A stretch of DNA of 64,000 nucleotides from Ornithodoros turicata (taxonomy: Eukaryota > Arthropoda > Arachnida > Ixodida > Argasidae): positions 224,942,016 to 225,006,015 of the forward strand of contig NC_088201.1 of NCBI RefSeq assembly GCF_037126465.1, given 5' to 3'. The position numbers and the translations under genes are program-made. Below are positions 34,146-44,057 of the stretch, piece by piece; positions within the stretch are counted from its first letter, which is position 1, and each line of letters opens with the position of its first letter. The notes beneath the pieces were generated by a model, which had not been told where the DNA came from, did no database searches, and saw only the letters and a list, made by a program, of their open reading frames with translations.

Positions 34146-35225
34146 AGTAGTATATTATCAGCTCAACTGGCCCACAACTCACACAGTGGCCTGGACGCCA
34201 TTAATGACCAATTAGAGCAATTTGCGACCCCCACAGTAATTAGGATCATTCAGGGAGTCATTACACTAATTGGGGAACATCTAAGAGGTGTCCAGACCAC
34301 TGTGTGAGTTGTGGGCCAGTTGAGCTGCTAAAAAAATAAAAAATAGGAAGAAAATAAAATAAATAGATAGAAATAGAGTGGAGAGAAACAATTTATTTGA
34401 AAATCAACGATGCCGCGGCGAAGAAACCGCTCCGGGGTGACCAGCGCCCGCCATATTGGTAGTTGGCACCCAGCAGTTGCAGAGATCGACGACAGGTGGC
34501 CACTTAGTTGCCAGGCATCACACCAGATGGTGCCACCATCATAGCTCTAGGCGAGAAAGACAGAACAAGACACTAGCGGCAGGTAGAAAATGCCAACACT
34601 GCTAAACAAGTCTAGGCATGCGAGTGAAAAGGTGTAACTGCTACTGCTAAACAGCACGGAGAAAACAGTACACATCGGGGAAAAAGGCAATCACCTAGGC
34701 CTAACCACAGCGTCACAACACTATGCACAAGGCGGGAACCGCTAAACGTGCGTCAACACGGAAAAAAGGCTTGGTCACTGCTGAACAAGTCTAAACATGC
34801 GAGAAAAGGCTTAACACGAGCGCAGTCAAACATCGGCAAATCACTCGTTGGTCACTGCTAAACACGGCGAACATGCGAGAAAAGGAGCGCGGCAAATCAC
34901 TCACCTTTTCCCCCGCGGCGACTGCTCATCAGGCAGGCAGAAACTGAGTGGGCGCGGGGACTGCGGAGCACACGTCTGCTCTCCGCGACAGCCAGCGAGA
35001 AACTGACTGGGATGCCGCGCTGCGGCAGCTATGGATGCGCGCGCGCTCCTAGCGCCCTCTGCGCCACCCGCTTGCAGGTGGTTTCGGTTTCGCCTCTCCG
35101 CTCCTCCCGCTGCGCGCGCGCGCTCCTAGCGGCGACGGGTGGCTTCTCAGTTTCAGTTTCACTCTCCTTTCTTTGCGCGCGCGTTTATCTGTGTAAAGGC
35201 AGCGCGCACCGCGCTCGCGTCATCA
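34146..35225. repeat. Polinton left terminal inverted repeat
   Basis: About 1.08 kb, complementary to 48286-49468. The outer 170 bp is itself a small hairpin (CAGCTCAACTGGCCCACAAC at 34158 and its complement near 34325). The inner end reads CCGCGCTCGCGTCATC. Confidence 0.9.
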
Positions 35226-35229
35226 ATAC

Positions 35230-35694
35230 GTGAAGTTGTTCAGCTACCACTCGTTACAAAATTGTTCCCGCACCCACGCTTCTTGGGAAGAAGTGGAGAA
35301 GGAATGTTTCAGCAGCGAAAGTCCCCGCAACGAGCTCGTCATCACTGCTTTTCGCTATGTGATAGACATGGTAGGCTTTGGCAATATAGGAGAGATCTCG
35401 CCGGGGCCGCTGCAGAAGATGGTGCATCGGATCTACGCCCGTTACAAGAACGTCTGCATAATGGTTCCGGACGGACCCCTGGGACTGTTGAGAGAATTTG
35501 TGAGTCTGGCCAACGCAGAATTCAACTACATCGCTGCACACATCGTGGACCTTCTCGCTCGTGCCATCGCTCATATTAAGCACGCCCTGCGGAAGCAGCG
35601 ACATTTGCAAGCAGTCTACATCGCGAACTTTGTCACCGACTTATTGAAATACCGCTTAGTTATCGACATGCAACGCATTAAACAGTCTGAATAA
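35230..35694 (+). CDS. Polinton ORF, unknown function (about 154 codons)
   Basis: The open frame starts at the inner edge of the left terminal repeat and ends with TAA at 35692. No ATG is near its beginning (first in-frame Met at about 35368), so a spliced or terminal-repeat-encoded start is needed. Predicted helical segments include NELVITAFRYVIDMVGFGN and FNYIAAHIVDLLARAIAHIK. No family recognised. It points away from the terminal repeat towards polB. Confidence 0.5.
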   Translation: MKLFSYHSLQNCSRTHASWEEVEKECFSSESPRNELVITAFRYVIDMVGFGNIGEISPGPLQKMVHRIYARYKNVCIMVPDGPLGLLREFVSLANAEFNYIAAHIVDLLARAIAHIKHALRKQRHLQAVYIANFVTDLLKYRLVIDMQRIKQSE

Positions 35695-36083
35695 CTTTGA
35701 CGAGACTCTGTGTTTTCTTTCACTGAAACATCTTTATTGAATACATACAAGGGAGTTGGTCGATAGATGCCTGCACCCTCCCTGACTTGCCTCAACAGAA
35801 GGATATGGGGAATCTTCATCGCAGCGTCGTCATTGCGCGGGTCACAGTGCCAGTATGATGACGGAATGGTCATTCTTTTCGTACACCCATTCCGCTACTA
35901 CACTGCTACGATGACCCGTGTTTCTCCTGTCTGCGCGAGAGAGAGAGAGAAGCATGTCTCGACTAGAACTTTTATTCTCGATTACATGCGTGTGCAGCTC
36001 TTTGTTCCACGGTTACTCGATGCCTGACATCGATGGTCTCGCGCTCCCTTCCGGGTTTTCCGGTGCTGCACAAGGAGAGAGTA
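35695..36083. other. Region between left Polinton ORF and polB
   Basis: Contains TTTATT at 35732 (AATAAA on the minus strand), positioned as a polyadenylation signal for minus-strand transcripts, and a (GA)n tract at 35938-35951. Minus-strand frame 35873-35712 (SYWHCDPRNDDAAMKIPH) is unassigned. Confidence 0.35.
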
Positions 36084-39000
36084 CTACCGTAATTTTATAC
36101 GCGTCAAAACATAACAAAGCTCACCGTATTCACAGCTTCCGTAAGGGAAGGAGTGTACGGAATCCACGAGATAGTGTTTGTCGTCGTCGTAGGGGACCAA
36201 GCTCTTCTTGAGTCTCGAAATGGTGTACATTGTTTGCTTTATACTCTGGATGGTGCACTGCTTCTGAGAGACTGTCTTTTCATTGAACAGAGAATCTCGG
36301 TACACCTCGTGCAATAAGTGTTTCCTCACCACGTCCTTCTTAACTCCTTTCGCTCTCGCGATCTGTTTGTGTGACCTAGCCAAGAGAATGCTGTACATTT
36401 TCGCCATAACGAATAACACCACCTCCTGTCTCGTCTTTGAAGTACCCCATCTGGTTCGCATGCTCCTCGTTGAAAAGCGGGTGGTCCGGTGGATAGGAGG
36501 ACAGATCTAGCTCACTGTCAATTTTCATCAGCTGCTCTTCAAGGCTTTCACACGTGAGAGAAAAAATATGCTGTCCGTATCGCTACAGATCAATTGCACT
36601 GGACACGTCAAGCGAGAAAAGAGAGACTCGTAGATGAAGCTGTACATTCGGACTTTGGATATTTCTAGAATGGCAAAGCCCACGTAAATGGGGATACGTG
36701 CATTTGATGCGACGCTGTTTCATCTCGTATAAGATGCACTTGTCACTCAGAATGAGAAAATGCTGGCCATCGACGGAGCTAGCTTTTCGGAGCGCGGTTT
36801 CTTTGTCGTAGGCTACGGCATACTTTTTCATTCATCTCACATTTTGTATCGTCTTACCGAACGTACTGTTCGACATGGTTTTGTACAGAAGTCGCTCGAA
36901 TTACGTAGACGCGGCATTCCTCAACGCGACGTTCCTCTGCACGAAGGTTCGCAAAAAGTTGTCTTGCCAGAACGAGATGATGCTGTGAACACGTTTTATT
37001 TTCATGCCCAACCTCACGTACAGTGCGAGCAATGCATAATGAACGTCGTAGCGTTCTTTGTCGTAACACGTCAGCAAGAGTTTTTTTGTGGGAGGGGGAC
37101 AGTTCTGCTGGTAGGGGGACAGTTCGTTCTCGTCCACGCACGTGTGTTCGGGTGCCAGGAGAAAATCCCTGGTGAGCGCGTGCAGTTCTCCGGAATACGA
37201 CAAGTGTACTACGTAGACGTAACCCACTTCCGAATCGTGAGGAATGTTGAGAAAATCGATCTCGCTCCACCTCGAAGGATCGACCCATTCAAAAGCACCT
37301 GTCGGGAGATGGAAAGTCACCGCGTACGGGTACAAACTGTTGACGTCGAGATACTGGATAAAAGTCTTTTCTTTCTGGGGGTCGTAATCGTCGCACCCCT
37401 CGTGATTAGCCCGACAATATCTGTGGAAGCTGTTACAAATGCCTGCCCTGACTCCCTTCTCGATCGTTTCATACATCTCTTGGTCGCTTATGAGCTCGAG
37501 TTTGACATTGGTGAGCTTCAAAGTGCTACTCCACGCATAACTGGCGAGGGACACGGTGCGTAAGATATCTATCCCATCCGTCTCTAGCGCAATCTTTCTG
37601 AAATACAGCACGATGTCGCACAGCTGACAGGTGTCGAGCGTGACGTAGAGACGCGTTTAATCTCCTAGGTCCTTACATTCGAACAATTCGAAAATCTCGA
37701 GGGCGTACTGATAGTCCTCGTTCGTGATCTCTTGGTCGTTCAGGTTACTTTTGAAAGCTTCCTTTGGCGGTAGTGTGGGCAAATTGTAGGTTTCGAAACT
37801 GTCGACGAAGGCGTACGGGTAAATTCCCTTCCTGAGAAGGCGACGGAAACGGTCACCAAACATTTGGCGGGTGCAATGAAACGCATTCTCGCCACCGCTG
37901 GAGAGGATCGTTTCTACCAGGTTAGACAACGAGAGGTTGAAAAACTGCGTGGTATCGCGGAAATGGAGCTCGCCAATATTGAAGCGCATTCTTTTCTGTA
38001 TTTTTTCTCGTATTTTTTCTGTGGTAGACGCGAAGATCCACGGTTCTCCCATATTTAGAACGTGCATGTGGCGGAGAAGGGAGCTCAAATCGTATTGCAG
38101 GTTGTGCATGCACACGACGAGTTCTTTGGTGTTACGACACGTAAGGTTACATGTATCACACAGCGTCGCAACAAAATTCGAGGAACCGGGGTCTACGAAA
38201 CGGGTGTGGTCGTGATGCGACACCTTCCGCGTATATCGGTTAAATTCGCACCCGCAAAATTCGCAGTGCGTCGCACACTCATGTCGAACAAGGTCTACCA
38301 CACTCATGACCAACGGTGAGGGAAGACGGTTCAGCCTATCGATTTGTTCGCTAAATCCCTTCAGTGCGAGCAAGCATTTTTCTGCCGCGTTAGGTCCCAA
38401 ATAGCCATCTACACCCATTATTTTCCCATCACAACTTCTCACTAGCACGATGCTGTACGAGCTCATCCTGTGCACACTCGAGGCGTCCTTAACGAGTGGA
38501 TCCTTTTCCAGTATGCTTTCCGTGCCCAACACCGCAAAATAGGGGTAGGGATGCATGTACTGTATCTTGGTGAAGGAGACGCTCTCCCCTGCTTTTGGCA
38601 TTTCGAGAATTACTTCGTTTACGTCTCGACACAGACGTTCGTGCTGCTCCAACGCCCCTCTCGTCCTATAACCGCTCGTGCATTTCTCACAAAAAAATAG
38701 TCACCTCGTCCCATGAAAGTGCTATTTTCTGATTCCATAGAAATGCTCCCTAACCTCGAGCAGGTGGACTTTATCCTGATAGAGCGTGCAGGGAATCCGC
38801 CCGGTAGATATCGAACTCGTCTGCTCGTTGAACACGTAGATGTACACGGAGATTTTGTTTTTTCTCTCCCACAGGGAAATGTCTTCGTAAGTGACTCGGT
38901 AGCAGGGCGGCCAGTATTTTACACGCGTCTCCGGATTCAAAGGATTCATGTATTTGTGGTATCTGACATAATCGTTTGGGTTGTTCCTCAAAGGATGCAA

Positions 39001-40070
39001 GAGTGCCAGCCCGCTATACTTGAAACACTTGTTTTCGTGATTCGGTGGAAGTTTGACGTTTGTGAGAGTCTTTGTTTTTCTCTTCAACATTACGGGAAGC
39101 TCGATCGTGCACCCAATCCGCTTCGGTTTTAAGCGCACTAGTTTTAAGTCGACATATTGGACGTCGTTCGAGGTGAAACCAGATCCTTCTCTCGCATAGT
39201 TTTCTACGCGTCGCGAGGACTCTGCGATGGCAGCATTTATCGCGCCTTCGATTTCTTGACGGTTATGAACCACTCTGAAGTGAAGGTTCACGTGGAGGAG
39301 ATGAGAAGTCACCCCATCGGCTCCGTCCTTAATCATGAGCGCTTTCGAGCACAGATAAAATTTGAAAGGCATGGGATAAGCTTCGAGGACGCGCGTGATT
39401 ACTGGAGCTATGCTCGGTAGATAGAGTCGCAAATCGTCGACGTTGTCGTCGTGTGGGGAACAGAGAAGGGTGTACCTAGTAGCCGTTCCGTGGAATGCCT
39501 CATCTGTGACAAAAAAAAGAACGAAACGTCTCTCCGTGACGGAGGGATGATTCTCTACGACGTGTTCTCGCAATTCAACGATTCTACGAGCCTGGACAGG
39601 CTCAGCTTGGTTTTGAAATTCTGGGCTTGCATCTGGTGATTCATCTCCAACCCTACCAGACAGAGGAATGAAATCTGCATACGACTGATCCCCTTCGCAG
39701 ATGAGCAATTCGTCTGCATTATCATGTCCATCTAGGGGTTCGTCGTCAGCGTCGTCCGTTTCAGGTATTACGAAAGACGGACTACTGACTCTGTCGTCGT
39801 CGTCGTCATCTGAAAGGACGACTGGGCTATTACCGAGATTCTCTATTCTAGCTTCGTGCTCTCTTTCTACGGCCACGAGCATGGCATCGATGGGGTCGTA
39901 TTGACATGACAGCGTGGCACTGCGGTCAAACAAAATCAGTACGAGATTTCCCCTCACGAAACAATACTCACTTTTCCCTTCAGTTGAGGAACGCTTGAGA
40001 TTGATGATGACAGAGAATGGGGTGAGTCCCTGTGTGTTCAGTGTCATGCGGAGACAGCGGCTATTGGTTC
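36084..40070 (-). pseudogene. POLB: Protein-primed DNA polymerase B, broken into frames
   Basis: Replicative polymerase of Polintons. N-terminal part 40070-38722 (CFKYSGLALLHPLRNNPNDY); a T7 run near 38690 shifts frame; then 38680-37660 with a Cys/His cluster (CEFCGCEF..CDTCNLTC) and exonuclease-region VVCMHNLQYDLSSLL; TAA at 37659-37657; then 37650-36901 with motif A LDVNSLYPYA (about 37350), motif B SNSTFGK (about 36870), TGA near 36838, motif C SDTDS (about 36575), and a C-terminal segment HLLHEVYRDSLFNEK/LKKSLVPYDDDKHYL (36461-36084). Catalytic motifs A-C are all present, so the damage is recent. An acidic DDDDDD stretch lies near the N-terminus. A TTTTTTTTTTCAG acceptor at 40071 suggests an upstream exon. 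Confidence 0.9.
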
Positions 40071-40131
40071 CTGAAAAAAAAAACAATGTCATACATAGAA
40101 TACACTCTCACAGCAGAGACGGTCAACTTAC

Positions 40132-40356
40132 ATTTTGCTCCACGAAACGTCTCACGTCGTGGATGAATGTCCCTCGTGGGCTTCCTATCCATCGTCGTAG
40201 AACCAGAGCACCTTTTATAGTCGCTACATCGCTCTCCTCCTCTTCGCATTGCGACGGTGTCGTCTGTACATTGACCACCCCGCCTTCTGTCTTTCGCGCC
40301 TTTTTTCTTTGCGATGTCGCATATGACAATGATACCATAGACGTTGAATAAAACAT
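40132..40356 (-). CDS. Possible 5' exon of the polB transcript
   Basis: ATG at 40356; open to a GTAAGT donor at 40131. The 61 bp gap to the acceptor at 40071 would be a short intron, but the reading frames do not join without a shift. Encodes a Lys/Arg/Glu-rich peptide with no recognised domain. Confidence 0.3.
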
Positions 40357-40404
40357 TACACTAATGTCTAGCTAACACTCTGGACCGACTTCTATATGAC
40401 AACG

Positions 40405-40476
40405 AGAAGATCCTGTGTGGGATTTGAACCCAGGAACCTCCTACACTGGACGCGACACACGAACCACTAGTCTAAT
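40405..40476 (-). tRNA. tRNA-like sequence inside the Polinton (pseudo-tRNA or SINE head)
   Basis: Minus strand: TAGACTAGTGG (A-box-like) and GGTTCAAATCC (B box) are 44 nt apart, exactly tRNA spacing, and a TGGG/CCCA T-stem is present. Acceptor and D stems do not pair well, so a functional tRNA is doubtful. Confidence 0.35.
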
Positions 40477-40539
40477 TCGTGCTGCGTGACGTCTTTCTTA
40501 TCGTAGAGCTCGTGTCTACACATGTCCAAACATGTTCAA

Positions 40540-40690
40540 ACACGTTCAATGACGTCATAGAGAGGGATAGATAGAGAGAGAGGAACTTGTGTGTCCGCCG
40601 CTCATGTCGCAACACGTTCATACATGTCCAAACACGTTCAATGACGTCATAGAGAGTGAGAGGAAAAGCTTTACTATAAATGTCGAAGCA
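40540..40690 (+). promoter_or_regulatory. Promoter-like region with two TGACGTCA sites
   Basis: A direct repeat ACACGTTCAATGACGTCATA occurs twice, placing perfect cAMP-response-element palindromes at 40550-40557 and 40642-40649. A TATAAAT at about 40676 lies about 40 bp before the ATG at 40716. Probably drives the spliced gene that follows. Confidence 0.5.
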
Positions 40691-40715
40691 CACGTTTGAT
40701 TGTCATTCTCGTGCC

Positions 40716-41376
40716 ATCATGATCAGCTTGGTATATCCTCGTGAGTAATACCCATGTCGTCATCATCGTCGAAATGTTTGAAGAGTTTCGTTTCCAGTTT
40801 ACACCACTTTTGCTGCGCATGAAGTCGGTTTTTTCCCACCTCACATATTTCGGGAGATTGGCAGCGCCCGCTTCTTCTGCACCAATTGCGGTGGATTGTG
40901 GTCCAAAGGTACGCTTCCTCGTTTTTTTTAATACGTTCTATAATCGCTCACATTTTTTTTTTTTTCAGAGCAAAAGCATTGGACGGACCGATTGATTCGC
41001 CCGTTTCTCGGCTGTCGGACGGTACCGTTCGAGGTACGTTGCGAAGGAGTTCGACTATTGAAGGAAGATGGAGAAGATGAACCATCAGTGTCACTCTGTG
41101 ACTGAAGAAGATTGTACGTGTGTTTATGATAAAAAAAACACGCATTTCTCACGCTCCTTTCGTTGCAGATTACGAATGGCTACTGACGGGAGATCTACCC
41201 CTGGTCCTAACCTTCAAGCCTCCTCCGAAGACCTTCTTTTTGCGGATCGGCGATCACCTGACCACCTGTCGTTGCGGTGGACTCTGGTCGAGAAACCCCA
41301 GCCATTGGTTAGACTCGAGCCTTCGTCCGTGTTTGGGCTGTCTTCCCGGCTACGAAACCAAAGCTGGAGCCTAATT
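40716..41376 (+). CDS. Polinton spliced gene with two CGGLWS zinc-ribbon-like motifs, unknown
   Basis: Proposed exons: about 40716-40739 (MISLVYP, donor GTGAGT), about 40797-40909 (acceptor TTTCCAG; HEVGFFPPHIFREIG then FFCTNCGGLWSK, donor GTACGC), about 40969 on (acceptor T-run CAG; HWTDRLIRPFLGC), and about 41169-41376 (acceptor TTGCAG; LLTGDLPLVLTFKPPP, then CRCGGLWSRNPSHW and LRPCLGC). The same unit, Cys pair-GGLWS-(x)-HW-x-D-x-x-(L/I)RP-x-LGC, appears twice, so the gene arose by internal duplication. The third donor is uncertain. No family recognised; zinc binding is inferred from the Cys pairs. Confidence 0.5.
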
Positions 41377-41433
41377 CATGTGTAACCTCTCATGGTCAAT
41401 AAAAAAGGTTGCTACTCTCATTCCGTCTCAGTC

Positions 41434-41816
41434 ATGACGCCCGAGCAGAGGTTTGCAACCTTTGTGCAAACGCGAATGTATCGGGACTTGCTGCGATTAC
41501 GCGATTATATTCACGGCGATAGCTGCGAGGGTGACTTTCGCTCGATTCTCAAGACGATACCCTTACGTCTGTTCACCGTCAGTGGGAAGATTGCAAAGAA
41601 AATGAAGCGTTTCATAGATTACAAGCTCGAGCTGTAGGAAAAGTATAGACGAGGAGAGGCAGTCGACCCGTGTCTCATCAACGCGGGTTTCAACCGACCT
41701 ATCGTCCGTCGCTACTGGCGTCTCCACACATCCCTCGACGTCACGGTGACCGGCGACGACGAGTGTCGGGTCAGCACGTTGGAAGATCGTCTTGCAAGCG
41801 TCTTGTGTATGTCGTG
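41434..41816 (+). pseudogene. Polinton ORF MTPEQRF, unknown, interrupted by TAG
   Basis: ATG at 41434 (an in-frame ATG also at 41392). Encodes RFATFVQTRMYRDLLRLRDY and a basic helix, then TAG at 41635-41637, then the same frame stays open for 59 codons (NRPIVRRYWRLHTSLDV...LEDRLASVLCMS) to TGA at 41814; AATAAA follows at 41820. The open frame beyond the stop suggests a point nonsense mutation. Its 3' half is repeated inverted at 43870-44025. Confidence 0.5.
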
Positions 41817-41836
41817 AAAAAATAAATAGACTACTT

Positions 41837-42334
41837 TTACGAAACGAGTTCGCTCACGAGGAGAGGTTTTATTGTTTCGTCATTCTCTTCGAGGTTACAG
41901 GAAAACATGGATACACAATTCTTCAAGCTGTAGCGTTTCGACATGCGCGTGGCTACGTAGGTACAAAACAGCCCACAGTAAGGCGAAAAAGGCGATTGAA
42001 TACATTGGTCGTTATACTTGTTCACTGCAGGTAGAGTCCTTCGAAGGTTTGCTTCGATGGGGGGAAGTCCGTAGCTGTCGAAAAACACGGCAGACCCGTC
42101 GTAGTTTTTCAGGTAGAGCACCCAGTGCTGCCCGCGCTTTCTTCGCTCTTCGGTATTGAAGATTAAATAGCCGGGCTTGCGTAAAACGAAGGCATCGTCG
42201 GAAGCGCAAATGCCTCTCAGCATGGAGGAAGCGAGGGGGTTCAGGGACACGAGTTCCAAGATGTCGCTCTCGTACATCTTTTCTATGGGAAGGTGATCGT
42301 ACTGTCCTTGTCGACGCACATGAGCTTGGGACAT
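41837..42334 (-). CDS. PRO: Polinton cysteine protease, copy 1 (adenovirus-protease type)
   Basis: 165 aa, apparently intact. The fold family cleaves capsid and core precursors during virion maturation. The catalytic set by pattern: His70 in QHWVLYLKN, Asp86 in FFDSYG, Gln113, Cys120 in SPYCGLF; the 7-residue Gln-Cys spacing equals that of adenovirus protease. Start chosen at the Met before SQAHVRRQG; it overlaps the capsid-gene end by about 50 bp. Identical in layout to copy 2 on the opposite arm. Confidence 0.85.
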   Translation of the reverse strand: MSQAHVRRQGQYDHLPIEKMYESDILELVSLNPLASSMLRGICASDDAFVLRKPGYLIFNTEERRKRGQHWVLYLKNYDGSAVFFDSYGLPPIEANLRRTLPAVNKYNDQCIQSPFSPYCGLFCTYVATRMSKRYSLKNCVSMFSCNLEENDETIKPLLVSELVS

Positions 42335-42722
42335 TCGGAAATCAAGAGGACGGTGACCACGTGTGGAAGGGCGTTAGTGAAGCGTAATTGCAGGCGAACG
42401 TTTCCTTTTCGCCACTCGTTCAAATGCGAAGGAGAAGAACACTTGTCCACGTCCAAGTTGAAGTAGAGATGGAACCCGTTCGTTTTAAATCGCTCTTAGC
42501 TATACTTGAAATGTTTCTCACCCAGTTCTTGCAAGAAGTTAAAGTAGAGAATTTTGACGAGGTCGTTCTTAAAGTCGTACTCGGCTCGCACTTGCTGACC
42601 GTCCATGGAGAGCATCGAAATAGACAGGTCGTAATGGCGGAATTTGTAGGGGTTCGATTGGATGTCGCCGAGAAAGTCGGACGTGGTGAGCAGGGCGATG
42701 CATAATTTGGAAGGCACCCTTT
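42283..42722 (-). pseudogene. Capsid-type protein, 3' fragment (arm 1)
   Basis: Minus-strand copy of the C-terminal third of the protein described at 45220: PSKLCIALLTTSDFLGDIQS and SMLSMDGQQV, then TAA (position matching 43192) and a further open tail to 42283. The fragment begins at the palindrome breakpoint. Confidence 0.8.
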
Positions 42723-42724
42723 CG

Positions 42725-43404
42725 ACAACGACGAATTTAAACTCATAGCGGTCCCCAACGACAAGAAAACGTACAATTACGAGGTAGACATTAAAGAAAT
42801 GACGTTACACTTGAAAAAGGTGACGCTGGCACCTTCCCTGTTTTTCGAATACGAGCGGCGGCTTCAGTTCACGCCAGCCATCTACGTGTTACGCGGATTG
42901 GAAACCAAGGTGCGGAGCTTGAGTGCCGGTAGCTTGGACGCTCACTTTGAAAACGTTTTCCCCAAAAGGGTGCCTTCCAAATTATGCGTCGCCCTGCTCG
43001 CCACGTCCGACTTTCTCGGCGACATCCAATCGAACCCCTACAAATTCCGCCATTACGACCTGTCTATTTCGATGCTCTCCGTGGACGGTCAGCAAGTGCG
43101 AGCCGAGTGCGACTTTAAGAACGACCTCGTCAAAATTCTCTACTTTAACTTCTTGCAAGAACTGGGTGAGAAACATTTCAAGTATAGCTAAGAGCGATTT
43201 AAAACGAACGGGTTCCATCTCTACTTCAACTTGGACGTGGACAAGTGTTCTTCTCCTTCGCATTTGAACGAGTGGCGAAAAGGAAACGTTCGCCTGCAAT
43301 TACGCTTCACTAACGCCCTTCCACACGTGGTCACCGTCCTCTTGATTTCCGAATGTCCCAAGCTCATGTGCGTCGACAAGGACAGTACGATCACCTTCCC
43401 ATAG
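42725..43404 (+). pseudogene. Capsid-type protein, C-terminal part (arm 2)
   Basis: Begins with 175 bp repeated at 46064-46238, then continues: RGLETKVRSLSAGSLDAHFE, PSKLCVALLATSDFLGDIQS, NPYKFRHYDLSISMLSVDGQ. A TAA at 43192-43194 interrupts; the same frame continues GFHLYFNLDVD and FTNALPHVVTVLLISECPKL to 43404. Resembles the C-terminus of F54H12.2-like Polinton proteins, which I take as capsid-associated. Confidence 0.8.
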
Positions 43405-43850
43405 AAAAGATGTACGAGAGCGACATCTTGGAACTCGTGTCCCTGAACCCCCTCGCTTCCTCCATGCTGAGAGGCATTTGCGCTTCCGACGATGCCTTCG
43501 TTTTACACAAGCCCGGCTATTTAATCTTCAATACCGAAGAGCGAAGAAAGCGCGGGCAGCACTGGGTGCTCTACCTGAAAAACTACGACGGGTCTGCCGT
43601 GTTTTTCGACAGCTACGGACTTCCCCCCATCGAAGCAAACCTTCGAAGGACTCTACCTGCAGTGAACAAGTATAACGACCAATGTATTCAATCGCCTTTT
43701 TCGCCTTACTGTGGGCTGTTTTGTACCTACGTAGCCACGCGCATGTCGAAACGCTACAGCTTGAAGAATTGTGTATCCATGTTTTCCTGTAACCTCGAAG
43801 AGAATGACGAAACAATAAAACCTCTCCTCGTGAGCGAACTCGTTTCGTAA
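43353..43850 (+). CDS. PRO: Polinton cysteine protease, copy 2
   Basis: Mirror copy of 41837-42334 on the other palindrome arm; differs at only one residue I can see (His52 for Arg in the other copy). All catalytic residues are kept. AATAAA lies near the 3' end (about 43815). Two intact protease genes in one Polinton is unusual. Confidence 0.85.
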   Translation: MSQAHVRRQGQYDHLPIEKMYESDILELVSLNPLASSMLRGICASDDAFVLHKPGYLIFNTEERRKRGQHWVLYLKNYDGSAVFFDSYGLPPIEANLRRTLPAVNKYNDQCIQSPFSPYCGLFCTYVATRMSKRYSLKNCVSMFSCNLEENDETIKPLLVSELVS

Positions 43851-44057
43851 AAGTAGTCTATTTATTTTTTCACGACATACACAAGACGCTTGCAAGACGA
43901 TCTTCCAACGTGCTGACCCGACACTCGTCGTCGCCGGTCACCGTGACGTCGAGGGATGTGTGGAGACGCCAGTAGCGACGGACGATAGGTCGGTTGAAAC
44001 CCGCGTTGATGAGACACGGGTCGACAGTACAGATTTGACCCCTACGACAATTAAAAC

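Larger units (their letters stand above)
41662..44025. repeat. Palindrome 1 in the Polinton (1061 bp arms)
   Basis: Arms 41662-42722 and 42965-44025 have equal length and only scattered differences (for example Arg/His and Tyr/Cys codon changes). The 242 bp spacer holds capsid-gene sequence. Each arm carries a whole protease gene and the capsid-gene 3' end. The arm end GTCGAC abuts palindrome 2 directly. Confidence 0.93.

Noticed and set aside
36760..37563. 267-codon plus-strand ORF
   Set aside because: Antisense shadow of polB motif A-B region; the minus strand carries the polymerase motifs.
42388..43299. Mirror ORFs of 105, 118 and 114 aa around the palindrome
   Set aside because: Antisense or shifted frames of the capsid-type gene, duplicated by the palindrome.
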